Positions 1 to 6,437 of a stretch of DNA of 9,225 bases are shown in pieces (the stretch's first letter is position 1; every line of letters starts with the position of its first letter). Source of the stretch: an uncultured Acidobacteriota bacterium (lineage in GTDB: Bacteria > Acidobacteriota > Blastocatellia > RBC074). Both the position numbers and the translations under genes were made by a program. A model generated the notes under the pieces. The model made no database searches. It saw nothing but the letters and a program-made list of their open reading frames with translations, and was not told the origin of the DNA. The DNA is taken from the NCBI GenBank assembly GCA_937967285.1, contig CALBSU010000576.1, positions 1 to 9,225 of the forward strand. Direction: 5' to 3'.

Positions 1-140
<140 letters not shown>

Positions 141-163
141 ACTCCCGGAAACTGAAATAGAAT

Positions 164-206
164 CGCCCGGATTGAGCGTTCGATTGCTCGGTCCGGGCGT
201 TTTTTC
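164..206 (+). terminator. Rho-independent terminator after the TolC-type gene
   Basis: An 8-bp perfect stem CGCCCGGA / TCCGGGCG (164-171 and 192-199) is extended by inner GAGC/GCTC pairing and followed directly by six T residues (200-205). It lies 23 bases after the TAG at 140 and fits termination of the rightward gene. The opposite strand has the same stem but only a weak T-rich tail, so it may stop leftward transcription from the 266-3421 operon less efficiently. Confidence 0.88.
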
Positions 207-265
207 TTTGTAACTGCTCTCTCCTCCACGGACTGAGCTGTTACTTTTCTTTTACATGCTCAAGA

Positions 266-1216
266 TCATTGCGGAGGTATCGGCTTCTTTTTAGGGGCGA
301 TGATATCAGGCTCCGTGATCTCCGTGCTGAAGCGCTGATAGCCACTGAATTCGAAGGTGATATCCTTGTCGACTCCGTTGAAGATCTCGGCTCGCCCGAG
401 GCCGTTGAGTCGAATTCGTCCCGGGACCCAGATCCCTGTGTTGAGACGCCGCTGCTCGTAGGCGATCACCTCTTCCGCCGTAGAGCCTGTTGAGAGGGCG
501 GGCCAGGCTGCGAATCGAACTGCAACCCTGTCCGCTTCATCTATCCAGACCGTCCCGGCGATCTTTTCAAGGTAATCCTCACGGAGCGTCCGGGGACTGA
601 CGCGACACGAGTGCATATCGAGCATGATCATTTCGCGACCATCAATCTCAGTCCTTCGCGGATTGCTGAATCGACAGTGGTGAAGGAACTGCGACGCGCT
701 CAGCCAGATGCCGGTCCCGTCGGACCCGATGCCGATGCCTGCCGTCACGTACTGGACAGGATTCGACGCCTCATGGGCTTCAGGCGCCGGGATCTGGCCC
801 CGTTCGGCCTGTTCCATCTCCTTGGCGGCGGAGAGTCTGTTCCTTTCTATCTGATCCCCGGGAACAGGCACGCCATCCCTGCCGATCAGGCTCAGGATAT
901 GCCTGTGGCGGCCGTTCACCTGAGTCGGAAATGCTTCGTATTCCCTGATCCGGACCGTCAGTTTGTGATTCTCCCCGTACTCACGAGTGATCCGTTTCTG
1001 AATGTATGTGTATTCGGGGAGTCTCTGATGCATGCTCGCGCCGTTGCGTTCGGCGTCCTGTATCAGTTCGCTGATATTCAGTTTATCGAGATCCTTTTGC
1101 TGGCAGTCTGCCTGCTGCCCCCGGATGATCGTGAATGAAGATATCAGGATCAGCAGCAAAACCGCGTATGAACCGGATCGTCTCGATATAATCCGGCATG
1201 AAGATGTGGTGTTCAT
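266..1216 (-). CDS. Exported protein of acidobacterial type, LolA/MucB-like fold suspected
   Basis: The 316-residue protein has a basic N-terminus (SRRSG, 11-15) and a hydrophobic segment at about 17-31, then GQQA. This reads as a signal peptide or signal anchor placing the rest in the periplasm. Residues 68-100 (PEYTYIQKRITREYG, then VRIREYEAFP) resemble a stretch common in acidobacterial secreted proteins of unknown function. Residues 218-237 (KIAGTVWIDEADRVAVRFAA) look like the paired strands of the LolA/LppX/RseB-like lipoprotein-binding fold, and VPGRIRLNG follows at 264-272. Two cysteines, C181 and C204, could form a disulfide. The start is supported by GAGGAG eight bases upstream. The gene lies 15 bp after the transmembrane regulator and is almost certainly co-transcribed, so it may sense, bind or respond in the same pathway. 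The fold assignment is inference; no enzyme motif is visible. Confidence 0.8.
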   Translation of the reverse strand: MNTTSSCRIISRRSGSYAVLLLILISSFTIIRGQQADCQQKDLDKLNISELIQDAERNGASMHQRLPEYTYIQKRITREYGENHKLTVRIREYEAFPTQVNGRHRHILSLIGRDGVPVPGDQIERNRLSAAKEMEQAERGQIPAPEAHEASNPVQYVTAGIGIGSDGTGIWLSASQFLHHCRFSNPRRTEIDGREMIMLDMHSCRVSPRTLREDYLEKIAGTVWIDEADRVAVRFAAWPALSTGSTAEEVIAYEQRRLNTGIWVPGRIRLNGLGRAEIFNGVDKDITFEFSGYQRFSTEITEPDIIAPKKKPIPPQ

Positions 1217-1219
1217 ATG

Positions 1220-1228
1220 AACTCCTCG
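1220..1228 (-). promoter_or_regulatory. Ribosome binding site of the 316-residue exported protein
   Basis: Read on the minus strand, ACGAGGAGT lies in the 15-bp gap between the regulator's stop (TGA at 1234-1232) and the ATG at 1216-1214. The GAGGAG core sits at a usual distance from the ATG. It fixes the start at this ATG and supports separate translation initiation within a shared message. Confidence 0.7.
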
Positions 1229-1231
1229 TGG

Positions 1232-3421
1232 TCAGTTGAGGCCGCTGATGATGACCAGTTCTTTAAGCTCGTGCGCCCGTGCGATGGCAAGCCTCTTTCC
1301 ATCACGAGACCAGGCGAAGGAAGCGATATTGTCGAAACTGAGGTCGGTGATCTGAACAGGGCGTTCGCCGTTCAGGTTCAGTCTCCAGATATTTGCAATG
1401 CCGTTGCTGGTCCTGTTGAACGAGATCGCGCTCCCGTCCGGCATCCATCTCACAAGGGAAGGCTGTACCGGAAACGGGATCTCGAAAACCCGCGGCGCCT
1501 GCACACCATCGATGTCGATCACAGCCAGGCGGTCGGGAACGCCCGCGAGGGCCCATGCGCAGGCGATCAGCCCCTTGTCGGGTGCGAGCGCCGGCGAATG
1601 CGTTTCATGTTCGGATATCTGTCGGGCTTCTCCGCCGGTCGCGGGAGCCTTCCAGAGAGTCATCTTCCCGGATTGGAGGCGGGTGAAGATCACCCACTCA
1701 CCATCGAAGGAGAATTGCGGATCAAGGTCATGCGGGCCTTCGGTCAACTGCTTCAGGTTGTCGCCGTTGATGCTCATCCGCCAGATTGTCGTCCGGCCGC
1801 GCTGTTCGCAGACATAGACGATCTGGCTTCCGTCAGGCGAAACACGGGGAAAGTGCTGGTTCGATTCAGATATGAACCGGTCGGTCAGCCGCGACCGGCG
1901 AGTCCCGTCCGGGTTCATGATCCAGAGATGTTCGGCGCCCTTGTCAAATGCGGAGAAAACGATCCTTCCGTCCGGGGTCCAGTCAAGTCCGTGATAGCCT
2001 TCGCGCCTGTCCTTGTATGAACTGGCTTTTCTGATCAGGCCGCTCTCCTGAACCGGGACGAGCCAGATATCGGAGATGATGTTACTCTGCACGGTCGCTA
2101 TCGATCCGAGATCGCCGGTGATCCCGAAATCGGAGTAGTCGTTCAGGTCGTGAGTGATGCGGCTCAGATCCCCGTCCGGAATTGACAGGAACCAGAGCTG
2201 GTTGCGCACCTCGTCATTGGTTTCATCGGCCAGGAAGATCAGCCCGCGCGCTCCCATCCATTCGATCTGCTCGACCGAAGCCCACGGCAGCAGGTATTCG
2301 CCCGCGATCTTTGCCGATTTTGCGTCGACTATGACAGCCTTCAAACGGTCATCCGGACCATCGCTTCCGGTCACGCAGGCGACAGACCGGCCATCCTGAG
2401 ACCATGCCGGTGCGCTTATCGGCGTGACATGGTCCGGCGAGTTACGCCTCAGGATCTCGCGCTCGAGGCCGCCGTCTATTCCGGCAAGGACCAGTGAGCC
2501 GATCCCCTCCTTTTCGTTCCTGCGAACGTATGCGATTTGCCTGCCGTCCGGTGAAACCGATGCCGGGCCGCCCTCGCCGAGCGAGATTATCCTGCTCGGC
2601 GGAGCGTTTCCCGTCATTGCGACACGGTTGAGGATCCCGGTCTCGCCGTCCTTCCGATATGTAAAATAGATATGATCGCCGCCGGATGAAAATCTCAGTC
2701 CCTGAATACTGCCATCGACCGGCGGTAGAATCTGAATGCTGGTGTCGGAGTCGACATGCCTGAGAATGATTCGGTTCAATCCTGATTCATCCCGGCTCGA
2801 AAACGCGATGTATTTTCCGTCGGGACTTATCGTCGATTCGTCGGGGCTTTCCGTGACCGAAACCGGCGAGATCCTGAGGTTCGAAAAAAGATAGTCGTCC
2901 GCCGCCGGTCCTGTCCGCCGCCAGGTCGCATAGATCGCCAGACCGGCCACGAGCAGCATAAGTATCAGCAGCAGGGAACGGTTGACGCCGGAAAAGAACC
3001 CCTGCCTGACCGGTGCTACCGGCTCCGGCAGGTTGCCGATGATCTCAGGTCCTGATCCCGTGTTTTCACCCGGGTACTCTTTACCTGATTCCTTCACCTC
3101 GCCGATGAATCTGTAACCTCTCTTCGGGATCGTTTCAATGAAACCTTCTTCAAGGTCTCCATCGATAGTCTTGCGGAGTGTGCTGATCGTGCGCGTCAGG
3201 TTGTTCTCCTCGACGATCGTGTCAGGCCACACCTCATGCATCAAAACATCTTTCTCGACTACGTGTCCGTGATTTCTTAACAGCACCAACAGGATATCCA
3301 CCGCCTTCGGCGTTAAATGAACCTCTTCGCCATTCCTGAAAAGCAGTTGATCCAACGTATCCAGTCTGAAATCTCCGAACTCGTAACTGACAGGCAGTCC
3401 CTTTCGTTCGGCTGCTTTCAT
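1232..3421 (-). CDS. Membrane-anchored winged-helix transcriptional regulator with PD40/TolB-like propeller
   Basis: This 729-residue protein combines three parts. Residues about 13-109 form an OmpR/CadC-type winged helix: FGDFRLD at the start, LTPKAVDILLVLL (36-48), WPDTIVEENNLTRTISTLRK (65-84) containing the recognition helix, and TIPKRGYRFIGEV (97-109) as the wing. A single membrane span lies at about 149-165. The rest (about 180-729) is a beta-propeller of PD40/WD40-like blades, with turn motifs such as SPDG at 199, 290 and 528, SQDG 341, TPDG 482, SFDG 571, MPDG 660 and SRDG 705. By analogy with CadC/ToxR regulators, the DNA-binding head would be cytoplasmic and the propeller periplasmic, linking an envelope signal to transcription. 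No receiver or kinase domain is present. A GGTGGAG ribosome site precedes the chosen ATG. It is the first gene of an operon with the exported protein at 266-1216. This architecture recurs in Acidobacteriota; its ligands and targets are unknown. Confidence 0.93.
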   Translation of the reverse strand: MKAAERKGLPVSYEFGDFRLDTLDQLLFRNGEEVHLTPKAVDILLVLLRNHGHVVEKDVLMHEVWPDTIVEENNLTRTISTLRKTIDGDLEEGFIETIPKRGYRFIGEVKESGKEYPGENTGSGPEIIGNLPEPVAPVRQGFFSGVNRSLLLILMLLVAGLAIYATWRRTGPAADDYLFSNLRISPVSVTESPDESTISPDGKYIAFSSRDESGLNRIILRHVDSDTSIQILPPVDGSIQGLRFSSGGDHIYFTYRKDGETGILNRVAMTGNAPPSRIISLGEGGPASVSPDGRQIAYVRRNEKEGIGSLVLAGIDGGLEREILRRNSPDHVTPISAPAWSQDGRSVACVTGSDGPDDRLKAVIVDAKSAKIAGEYLLPWASVEQIEWMGARGLIFLADETNDEVRNQLWFLSIPDGDLSRITHDLNDYSDFGITGDLGSIATVQSNIISDIWLVPVQESGLIRKASSYKDRREGYHGLDWTPDGRIVFSAFDKGAEHLWIMNPDGTRRSRLTDRFISESNQHFPRVSPDGSQIVYVCEQRGRTTIWRMSINGDNLKQLTEGPHDLDPQFSFDGEWVIFTRLQSGKMTLWKAPATGGEARQISEHETHSPALAPDKGLIACAWALAGVPDRLAVIDIDGVQAPRVFEIPFPVQPSLVRWMPDGSAISFNRTSNGIANIWRLNLNGERPVQITDLSFDNIASFAWSRDGKRLAIARAHELKELVIISGLN

Positions 3422-3617
3422 GTGTCTCCACCATCCTCTTTGGGCTCTGCGTAAGTTTAACCAGTCCTCACCGTGTATTTTCGCAATGAACCTGAACTGG
3501 TAGAGATGAAAATCGGCTAAGGATTGAAAAGCCTTTTAATTCAATAAAATACGATGTTCATTCAATCTGATTCAGGCTCTTAAAATCCAAAAAGCAATCA
3601 CTGTGCCGCGTATTTTA

Positions 3618-3748
3618 TTAAATGCAGAGGCGCAGAGAGGGCAGAGATTGGCATTTTGGAGATTTATATCCGGATTCTTATCCATTGGGCTGATAACGAA
3701 CTCTGCTTTGCTCGGCAATCTCTGCCCCCTCTGCGCCTCTGCGTTTAA
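3618..3748. repeat. Long inverted repeat of GCAGAG-type units (interspersed-repeat pair)
   Basis: The left arm (about 3618-3652) contains three GCAGAG units starting at 3624, 3632 and 3641. The right arm (about 3714-3748) is its reverse complement, with about three mismatches over some 35 bases. The loop is about 61 bases (3653-3713) and has no coding potential. Sequences of the 'GCAGAGGCGCAGAG' kind are, from general knowledge, dispersed in intergenic DNA of many bacterial genomes. This copy is a head-to-head pair that could fold into a long hairpin in DNA or RNA. No transposase is nearby and no clear target duplication is seen, so a MITE-like or REPIN-like origin is only a possibility. Confidence 0.85.
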
Positions 3749-3888
3749 AAAATCAGAAAGCTTAAATTGATGAGTAATAAGCAGTTACCGATGAAAAAAG
3801 CGCTTTCAGGATTTTTTCACAAATCTTTCTGCTATTGGGAAAGATAAAACGCCGGGTGAGGCGTATTTTAAGGTCGAAGATCGAAGAG

Positions 3889-3908
3889 CAGGGAAATAAG
3901 GTTCCCTG
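3889..3908 (+). promoter_or_regulatory. Small hairpin in the leader of the 149-residue gene
   Basis: CAGGGAA (3889-3895) pairs perfectly with TTCCCTG (3902-3908) around a 6-base loop. It lies 46 bases upstream of the ATG at 3955 and no T-run follows, so it is not a terminator. It could be a leader element affecting mRNA stability or a protein-binding site; chance is not excluded. Confidence 0.3.
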
Positions 3909-3954
3909 AGATTCACGATCAAGAATGTAATCAGCCATCAGGAAAGGGGGCGTT

Positions 3955-4404
3955 ATGAACGCGAAATATTTCAGGGCTATTCTGGCGGTGGCGGCACTTG
4001 TGATGATGACCGCGTTTACGGTCAATGCGCAGGTGATTGCAGTTAAAGGCGATATCCCGTTCGACTTCGTCGTGGGCGATACGCTCATGAAAGCTGGTGT
4101 GTATACCGTCGATAAACTCAATATGCCGGCGGCCGTCATGATGGTCAACGGGTATGAGACCGGAGACAGAGCGGCGAGGCTTATCAATCGTGTCGAACGC
4201 GCCAAGCCGGCGAAAGAGACCGTTTTGATCTTCAATCGCTACAGAGATAACGGAGGAGAGGTGAGCACGTACCTGTCGCAGGTCTGGATTGATGGAATGC
4301 CGACAGGCTTTGAGTTCCTCAAGGGACGTACGGAGCGCGAGGCGGCGGCACGTGCTGCGACGAGGGATATCATCACCCTTGTCGTGACGAGGATCGACCG
4401 TTGA
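3955..4404 (+). CDS. Small exported protein, acidobacterial 'IPFDFVVGD' family, unknown function
   Basis: The 149-residue product begins with a clear signal peptide: MNAK, a hydrophobic core at 8-21 and a likely cut after VNA at 25. The mature part opens with a strand-rich segment, GDIPFDFVVGDTLMKAGVYTV (32-52). This resembles a family of small secreted proteins common in Acidobacteriota whose shared pattern is 'vPFdF.vg...lpAGeYtV'; their role is not established. There are no cysteines or catalytic motifs in the mature part, which fits a small periplasmic or surface beta-structured protein. The start is well supported by GGAAAGGGGG four bases before the ATG. The gene stands alone, divergent from the regulator operon and convergent with the nucleotidase, and is followed by a strong hairpin at 4458-4491. 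Inverted repeats lie on both sides of it. Confidence 0.85.
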   Translation: MNAKYFRAILAVAALVMMTAFTVNAQVIAVKGDIPFDFVVGDTLMKAGVYTVDKLNMPAAVMMVNGYETGDRAARLINRVERAKPAKETVLIFNRYRDNGGEVSTYLSQVWIDGMPTGFEFLKGRTEREAAARAATRDIITLVVTRIDR

Positions 4405-4457
4405 CGTCGATGATCGCGATAGAAAACTGAATAGACTCACGTGTTGACCATCGTGAG

Positions 4458-4494
4458 AAGAGGCTTCCCGGAGAGATCCGGGAAGCCTCTTTGA
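4458..4494 (+). terminator. Terminator-like hairpin after the 149-residue gene
   Basis: A 15-bp perfect stem, AAGAGGCTTCCCGGA (4458-4472) and its complement (4477-4491), closes a GAGA tetraloop. Only a short T-tract follows (CTCTTTG), so it is a weaker match to the intrinsic-terminator rule than the one at 164-206. It lies 54 bases after the stop at 4404. The symmetric stem could also act as a 3'-end-stabilising structure or as a block to transcription arriving from the convergent gene. Confidence 0.7.
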
Positions 4495-4503
4495 TTGTAA
4501 GCC

Positions 4504-4660
4504 TGTGATGACAAGGAAATTTTGGACAGGATTTACAGGATTATTCAAGGGATATTAAGATGCATTTTATTCCGTACAATCCAATATTTGCAGATACCCT
4601 GTATTCCGTATGCTTCAGATTAATCCTGTAAATCCTGTCCAAAATTTCCTTGTTATCACA
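4504..4660. repeat. Nearly perfect 40-nt inverted repeat with ACAGGATT units
   Basis: The left arm 4504-4543 and right arm 4621-4660 are reverse complements at 39 of 40 positions, around a 77-base loop. The single difference (G at 4510 against T at 4654) would still pair as G-U in a rightward RNA. Each arm contains two adjoining 9-base units, ACAGGATTT and ACAGGATTA. Sequences of the 'GGACAGGATTTACAGGAT' type are known from general experience as dispersed intergenic repeats in diverse bacteria. The loop carries a 9-base direct repeat TATTCCGTA (4568-4576 and 4602-4610). The right arm ends 6 bases before the nucleotidase stop codon, so that gene's mRNA tail would fold into this hairpin. No transposase or obvious target duplication is present. 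Confidence 0.92.
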
Positions 4661-4666
4661 TGATTT

Positions 4667-6220
4667 TCATTTACCGGTCGGAATCAGGCGATTCATTGCA
4701 GGCGGGTCGATCTTCCCCTTTTCGCGATAGAAATCCATGATCACATCCGAGAGCAGGGCTCCGGTCGAGAGTCGTCTGCATTCGAGGAACGTCCGGTAGA
4801 GGTCGCCGCCTTCGGCGATGAAGCTGTTGGTTCCGACGCGGTAGGTCCTGTTCGGATCGACGGGGTTGGCTCCGACTCGAAGTTCGAGAAGTCTGCTGCC
4901 GGGCGGTCGCTTGAGATCGTAAGTACCGGTCAATCCGGAGACCTGGATCAGGCCGCGTTCGAGGGTCAGGCCCTGTTCGATGACCTCGCGGAGCTGTTTG
5001 CCGGTCATCTCCACAACGACCAGTGAGTTGACGAAGGGCAGGGCGTCGAGCACGTCGCCTCTGGTCACGTCGCCTTGCGGAAGGTCGTGTCTCAGCCCTC
5101 CGGCATTGGTCAGTCCCACTTCGGCCTCTCCCCTGATCCTGATCACATCCGCGACGAAGCTGCCGAGCGTCGATTCTCGGTTGTAATCCCGCACCAGCCT
5201 GCCTGTGTTTTTTCCGACAACCCCGCCGATCTCGGGGGCGACGATCTTCCTGTACTTTTCGATCTTTGCGGCCACTTCGAGGTCGGGCTCGATCCTGTCG
5301 GTCCATACCTTGAGCAGTTCGCCCTCGTGCGAGGCGATCCGCCCGTCCCTGAGTTTCAGTTTGAGATAGCCCAGCCGCGTGCCGTAGCCGTAGGTCTGGA
5401 CGATCAGCGTGCCGGTTTCGGGATGGACATACGGTTTTTCGATGCCGCGATGGGCGTGGCCGCCGACGAAGACGTCGATTCCGGGGACGGCTCCGCAGAG
5501 GCGGATATCTTCCGCGAAGTCGCGCTGGACTTCCGGTCGGGCCTCGGCATCGGTCTGCATCGGCCCGGTCTTGCCCTGATGCGCCAGCACCACGATCAGG
5601 TCGACCTGCGGCTTGAGCTCCTTCACCAGTTCGGCGACCACCGGGATCGGGTCCTCGAAGTCGAGGTTGGTGATTCCTGACGGGAGCGCGACGCTCCGCG
5701 CGTCCTGGCCGATGATGCCGATCACGCCGAGCCTGATCCCGTTCTTCTCGAGGATCGTGTACGGCCGGCTGAAACGGTGCTTCGTTCCTTTATAAAAAAT
5801 ATTGGCGCCGAGAACGGGAAACGGGACCCTGTACATCTGTTTCTCGAAATTGATCGAGCCGTAATCGAATTCGTGGTTGCCGATGGCCATGGCGTCGTAA
5901 CGCATGCTCATCATCATCTCCATCAGCGCCTCGCCCCGCGTCAGGAAAGAGAACATCCCGGTGAACATGTCTCCGGTGTCGAAGAGAAAGGTCGTCTTCT
6001 CGCGGGCGCGGATCTGGTTGATCAGGCCGGTCAGATGCGCCGCTCCGCCCAGCTTCGGCGAGCCCGGAAGCCAGTATGCCGGGATCGGATCGAAGGCGCT
6101 GTGGAAGTCGTTGGTGTAGAGGATCGTAATCTCGCCGGTTACGTTCTGCGGGCGGACCGCCGAAATAGATGGAAGCGCAAGCAGCAGGGCCACTGCCAGA
6201 ATTTGGAAGATCTTTTTCAT
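4667..6220 (-). CDS. Periplasmic UshA/CD73-type 5'-nucleotidase
   Basis: This 517-residue metallophosphoesterase should hydrolyse nucleoside 5'-phosphates, and possibly related phosphoesters, in the periplasm. A signal peptide is visible (MKK, hydrophobic 5-18, likely cut after SISA at 21). The N-terminal metal-binding domain shows TNDFHS (D38, H40), GDMF (D84), GNHEFDYG (N115, catalytic H116 and D119), LAHQG (H214) and GGHAH (H255, H257), matching the two-metal site of the family. The C-terminal 5_nucleotid_C domain has NAGGLR (N372, R377), LPF (F396) and F467 six residues before GGD (D473). These correspond to the ribose-, phosphate- and base-stacking residues of human CD73 (N390, R395, F417, F500, D506). 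Length is normal for the family and no key residue is missing; GGDGY/F has become GGDLY, a mild change. GGAGAG precedes the ATG. The gene is single and leftward, diverging from the OsmC cassette. A role in nucleotide salvage or phosphate supply is inference. Confidence 0.93.
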   Translation of the reverse strand: MKKIFQILAVALLLALPSISAVRPQNVTGEITILYTNDFHSAFDPIPAYWLPGSPKLGGAAHLTGLINQIRAREKTTFLFDTGDMFTGMFSFLTRGEALMEMMMSMRYDAMAIGNHEFDYGSINFEKQMYRVPFPVLGANIFYKGTKHRFSRPYTILEKNGIRLGVIGIIGQDARSVALPSGITNLDFEDPIPVVAELVKELKPQVDLIVVLAHQGKTGPMQTDAEARPEVQRDFAEDIRLCGAVPGIDVFVGGHAHRGIEKPYVHPETGTLIVQTYGYGTRLGYLKLKLRDGRIASHEGELLKVWTDRIEPDLEVAAKIEKYRKIVAPEIGGVVGKNTGRLVRDYNRESTLGSFVADVIRIRGEAEVGLTNAGGLRHDLPQGDVTRGDVLDALPFVNSLVVVEMTGKQLREVIEQGLTLERGLIQVSGLTGTYDLKRPPGSRLLELRVGANPVDPNRTYRVGTNSFIAEGGDLYRTFLECRRLSTGALLSDVIMDFYREKGKIDPPAMNRLIPTGK

Positions 6221-6277
6221 TGTTCTCTCCGGATTTCAGATTTGAGCGAAGGGTACCACAGTGGAAAACAAAGAACA

Positions 6278-6335
6278 CGCGCAGGCGGGGTGGTGCAGGC
6301 GAGACGCCTGCGTACCGCGCGCAGGCGAGGCGACC
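6278..6335. repeat. GCAGGCG-type palindromic intergenic repeat
   Basis: GCAGGCG occurs at 6281-6287, 6295-6301 and 6321-6327. The middle copy is followed by AGA and its complement CGCCTGC (6305-6311), giving a perfect 7-bp hairpin with a 3-base loop. The GCGCAGGCG context is repeated on both sides, at 6279-6287 and 6319-6327. Motifs reading 'GCAGGCGAGACGCCTGCG' look like a degenerate copy of a dispersed repeat family; that it is multicopy in this genome is inference. It lies between two divergent genes and could influence either. Confidence 0.6.
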
Positions 6336-6425
6336 GGGTATCGGCGGAAATAATAGTCGCGGCGTGTCCGGTTTCGTTTGGCGATTCCGTCTTATACCAG
6401 TGAAAGGCAAAAACGAAGCAACCTG

Positions 6426-6432
6426 AGGGAGG
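6426..6432 (+). promoter_or_regulatory. Ribosome binding site that selects the OsmC start
   Basis: AGGGAGG lies five bases before the ATG at 6438, close to the ideal spacing. The competing in-frame start at 6564 is preceded by AAAGGAG (6546-6552), but 11 bases away. The ATG at 6378 has no comparable signal. The site therefore favours the 233-residue product. Confidence 0.65.
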
Positions 6433-6437
6433 TTGTC

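Larger units (their letters stand above)
3422..3954. other. 533-bp divergent intergenic region, no credible gene
   Basis: This stretch separates the leftward regulator operon from the rightward gene at 3955, so both promoters should lie here, but no convincing -35/-10 pair stands out. It is AT-richer than the genes. It holds the long inverted repeat at 3618-3748, a 10-bp perfect palindrome AAAGCGCTTT (3797-3806) nested between GAAAAAA and TTTTTTC arms (3793-3799, 3812-3818), and a 7-bp hairpin CAGGGAA/TTCCCTG (3889-3908) in the leader of the 3955 gene. A tandem TCGAAGA pair lies near 3873-3887. Open frames crossing the region lack gene-like features. Confidence 0.6.
6221..6437. other. Divergent promoter region between nucleotidase and OsmC genes
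   Basis: These 217 bases must hold the start signals for both the leftward nucleotidase and the rightward redox cassette. A possible -10 element, TTATAC (6392-6397), faces the OsmC gene, but no matching -35 is apparent. A GCAGGCG-type repeat occupies 6278-6335. An in-frame ATG at 6378 lies inside this region and is not favoured as a start. Confidence 0.4.

Noticed and set aside
611..1138. A 175-codon rightward open frame opposite the exported protein gene
   Set aside because: Antisense to a gene with signal peptide, ribosome site and operon context; no independent support.
1217..2020. A 267-codon rightward open frame opposite the regulator gene
   Set aside because: It lies wholly antisense to the propeller-coding part of a well-recognised gene, shows no family motif, and is explained by mirrored codon bias in GC-rich DNA.
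3520..3555. A TTGAAA ... TACGAT promoter candidate upstream of the repeat
   Set aside because: Spacing is 20 bases rather than about 17 and it lies some 400 bases from the rightward gene with a hairpin repeat between; too weak to call.
3762..4548. Leftward open frames of 157 and 205 codons crossing the small exported gene
   Set aside because: They span intergenic DNA and a terminator hairpin, lack ribosome sites and overlap a rightward gene with signal peptide and a strong Shine-Dalgarno.
3618..4660. Possible CRISPR array or insertion sequence from the repeated arms
   Set aside because: Each family has only two copies here, inverted rather than direct, with no regular spacers, no cas genes and no transposase frame between or near them.
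5075..6403. Rightward open frames of about 200 codons (5075-5680 and 5777-6403) opposite the nucleotidase gene
   Set aside because: Every catalytic and substrate motif lies on the other strand, and these frames have no start signals or recognisable domains.
6378..6437. An upstream in-frame ATG that would lengthen the OsmC protein by 20 residues
   Set aside because: No ribosome site, and the added residues (MAIPSYTSERQKRSN...) do not look conserved or structured; the ATG at 6438 has a near-ideal site.
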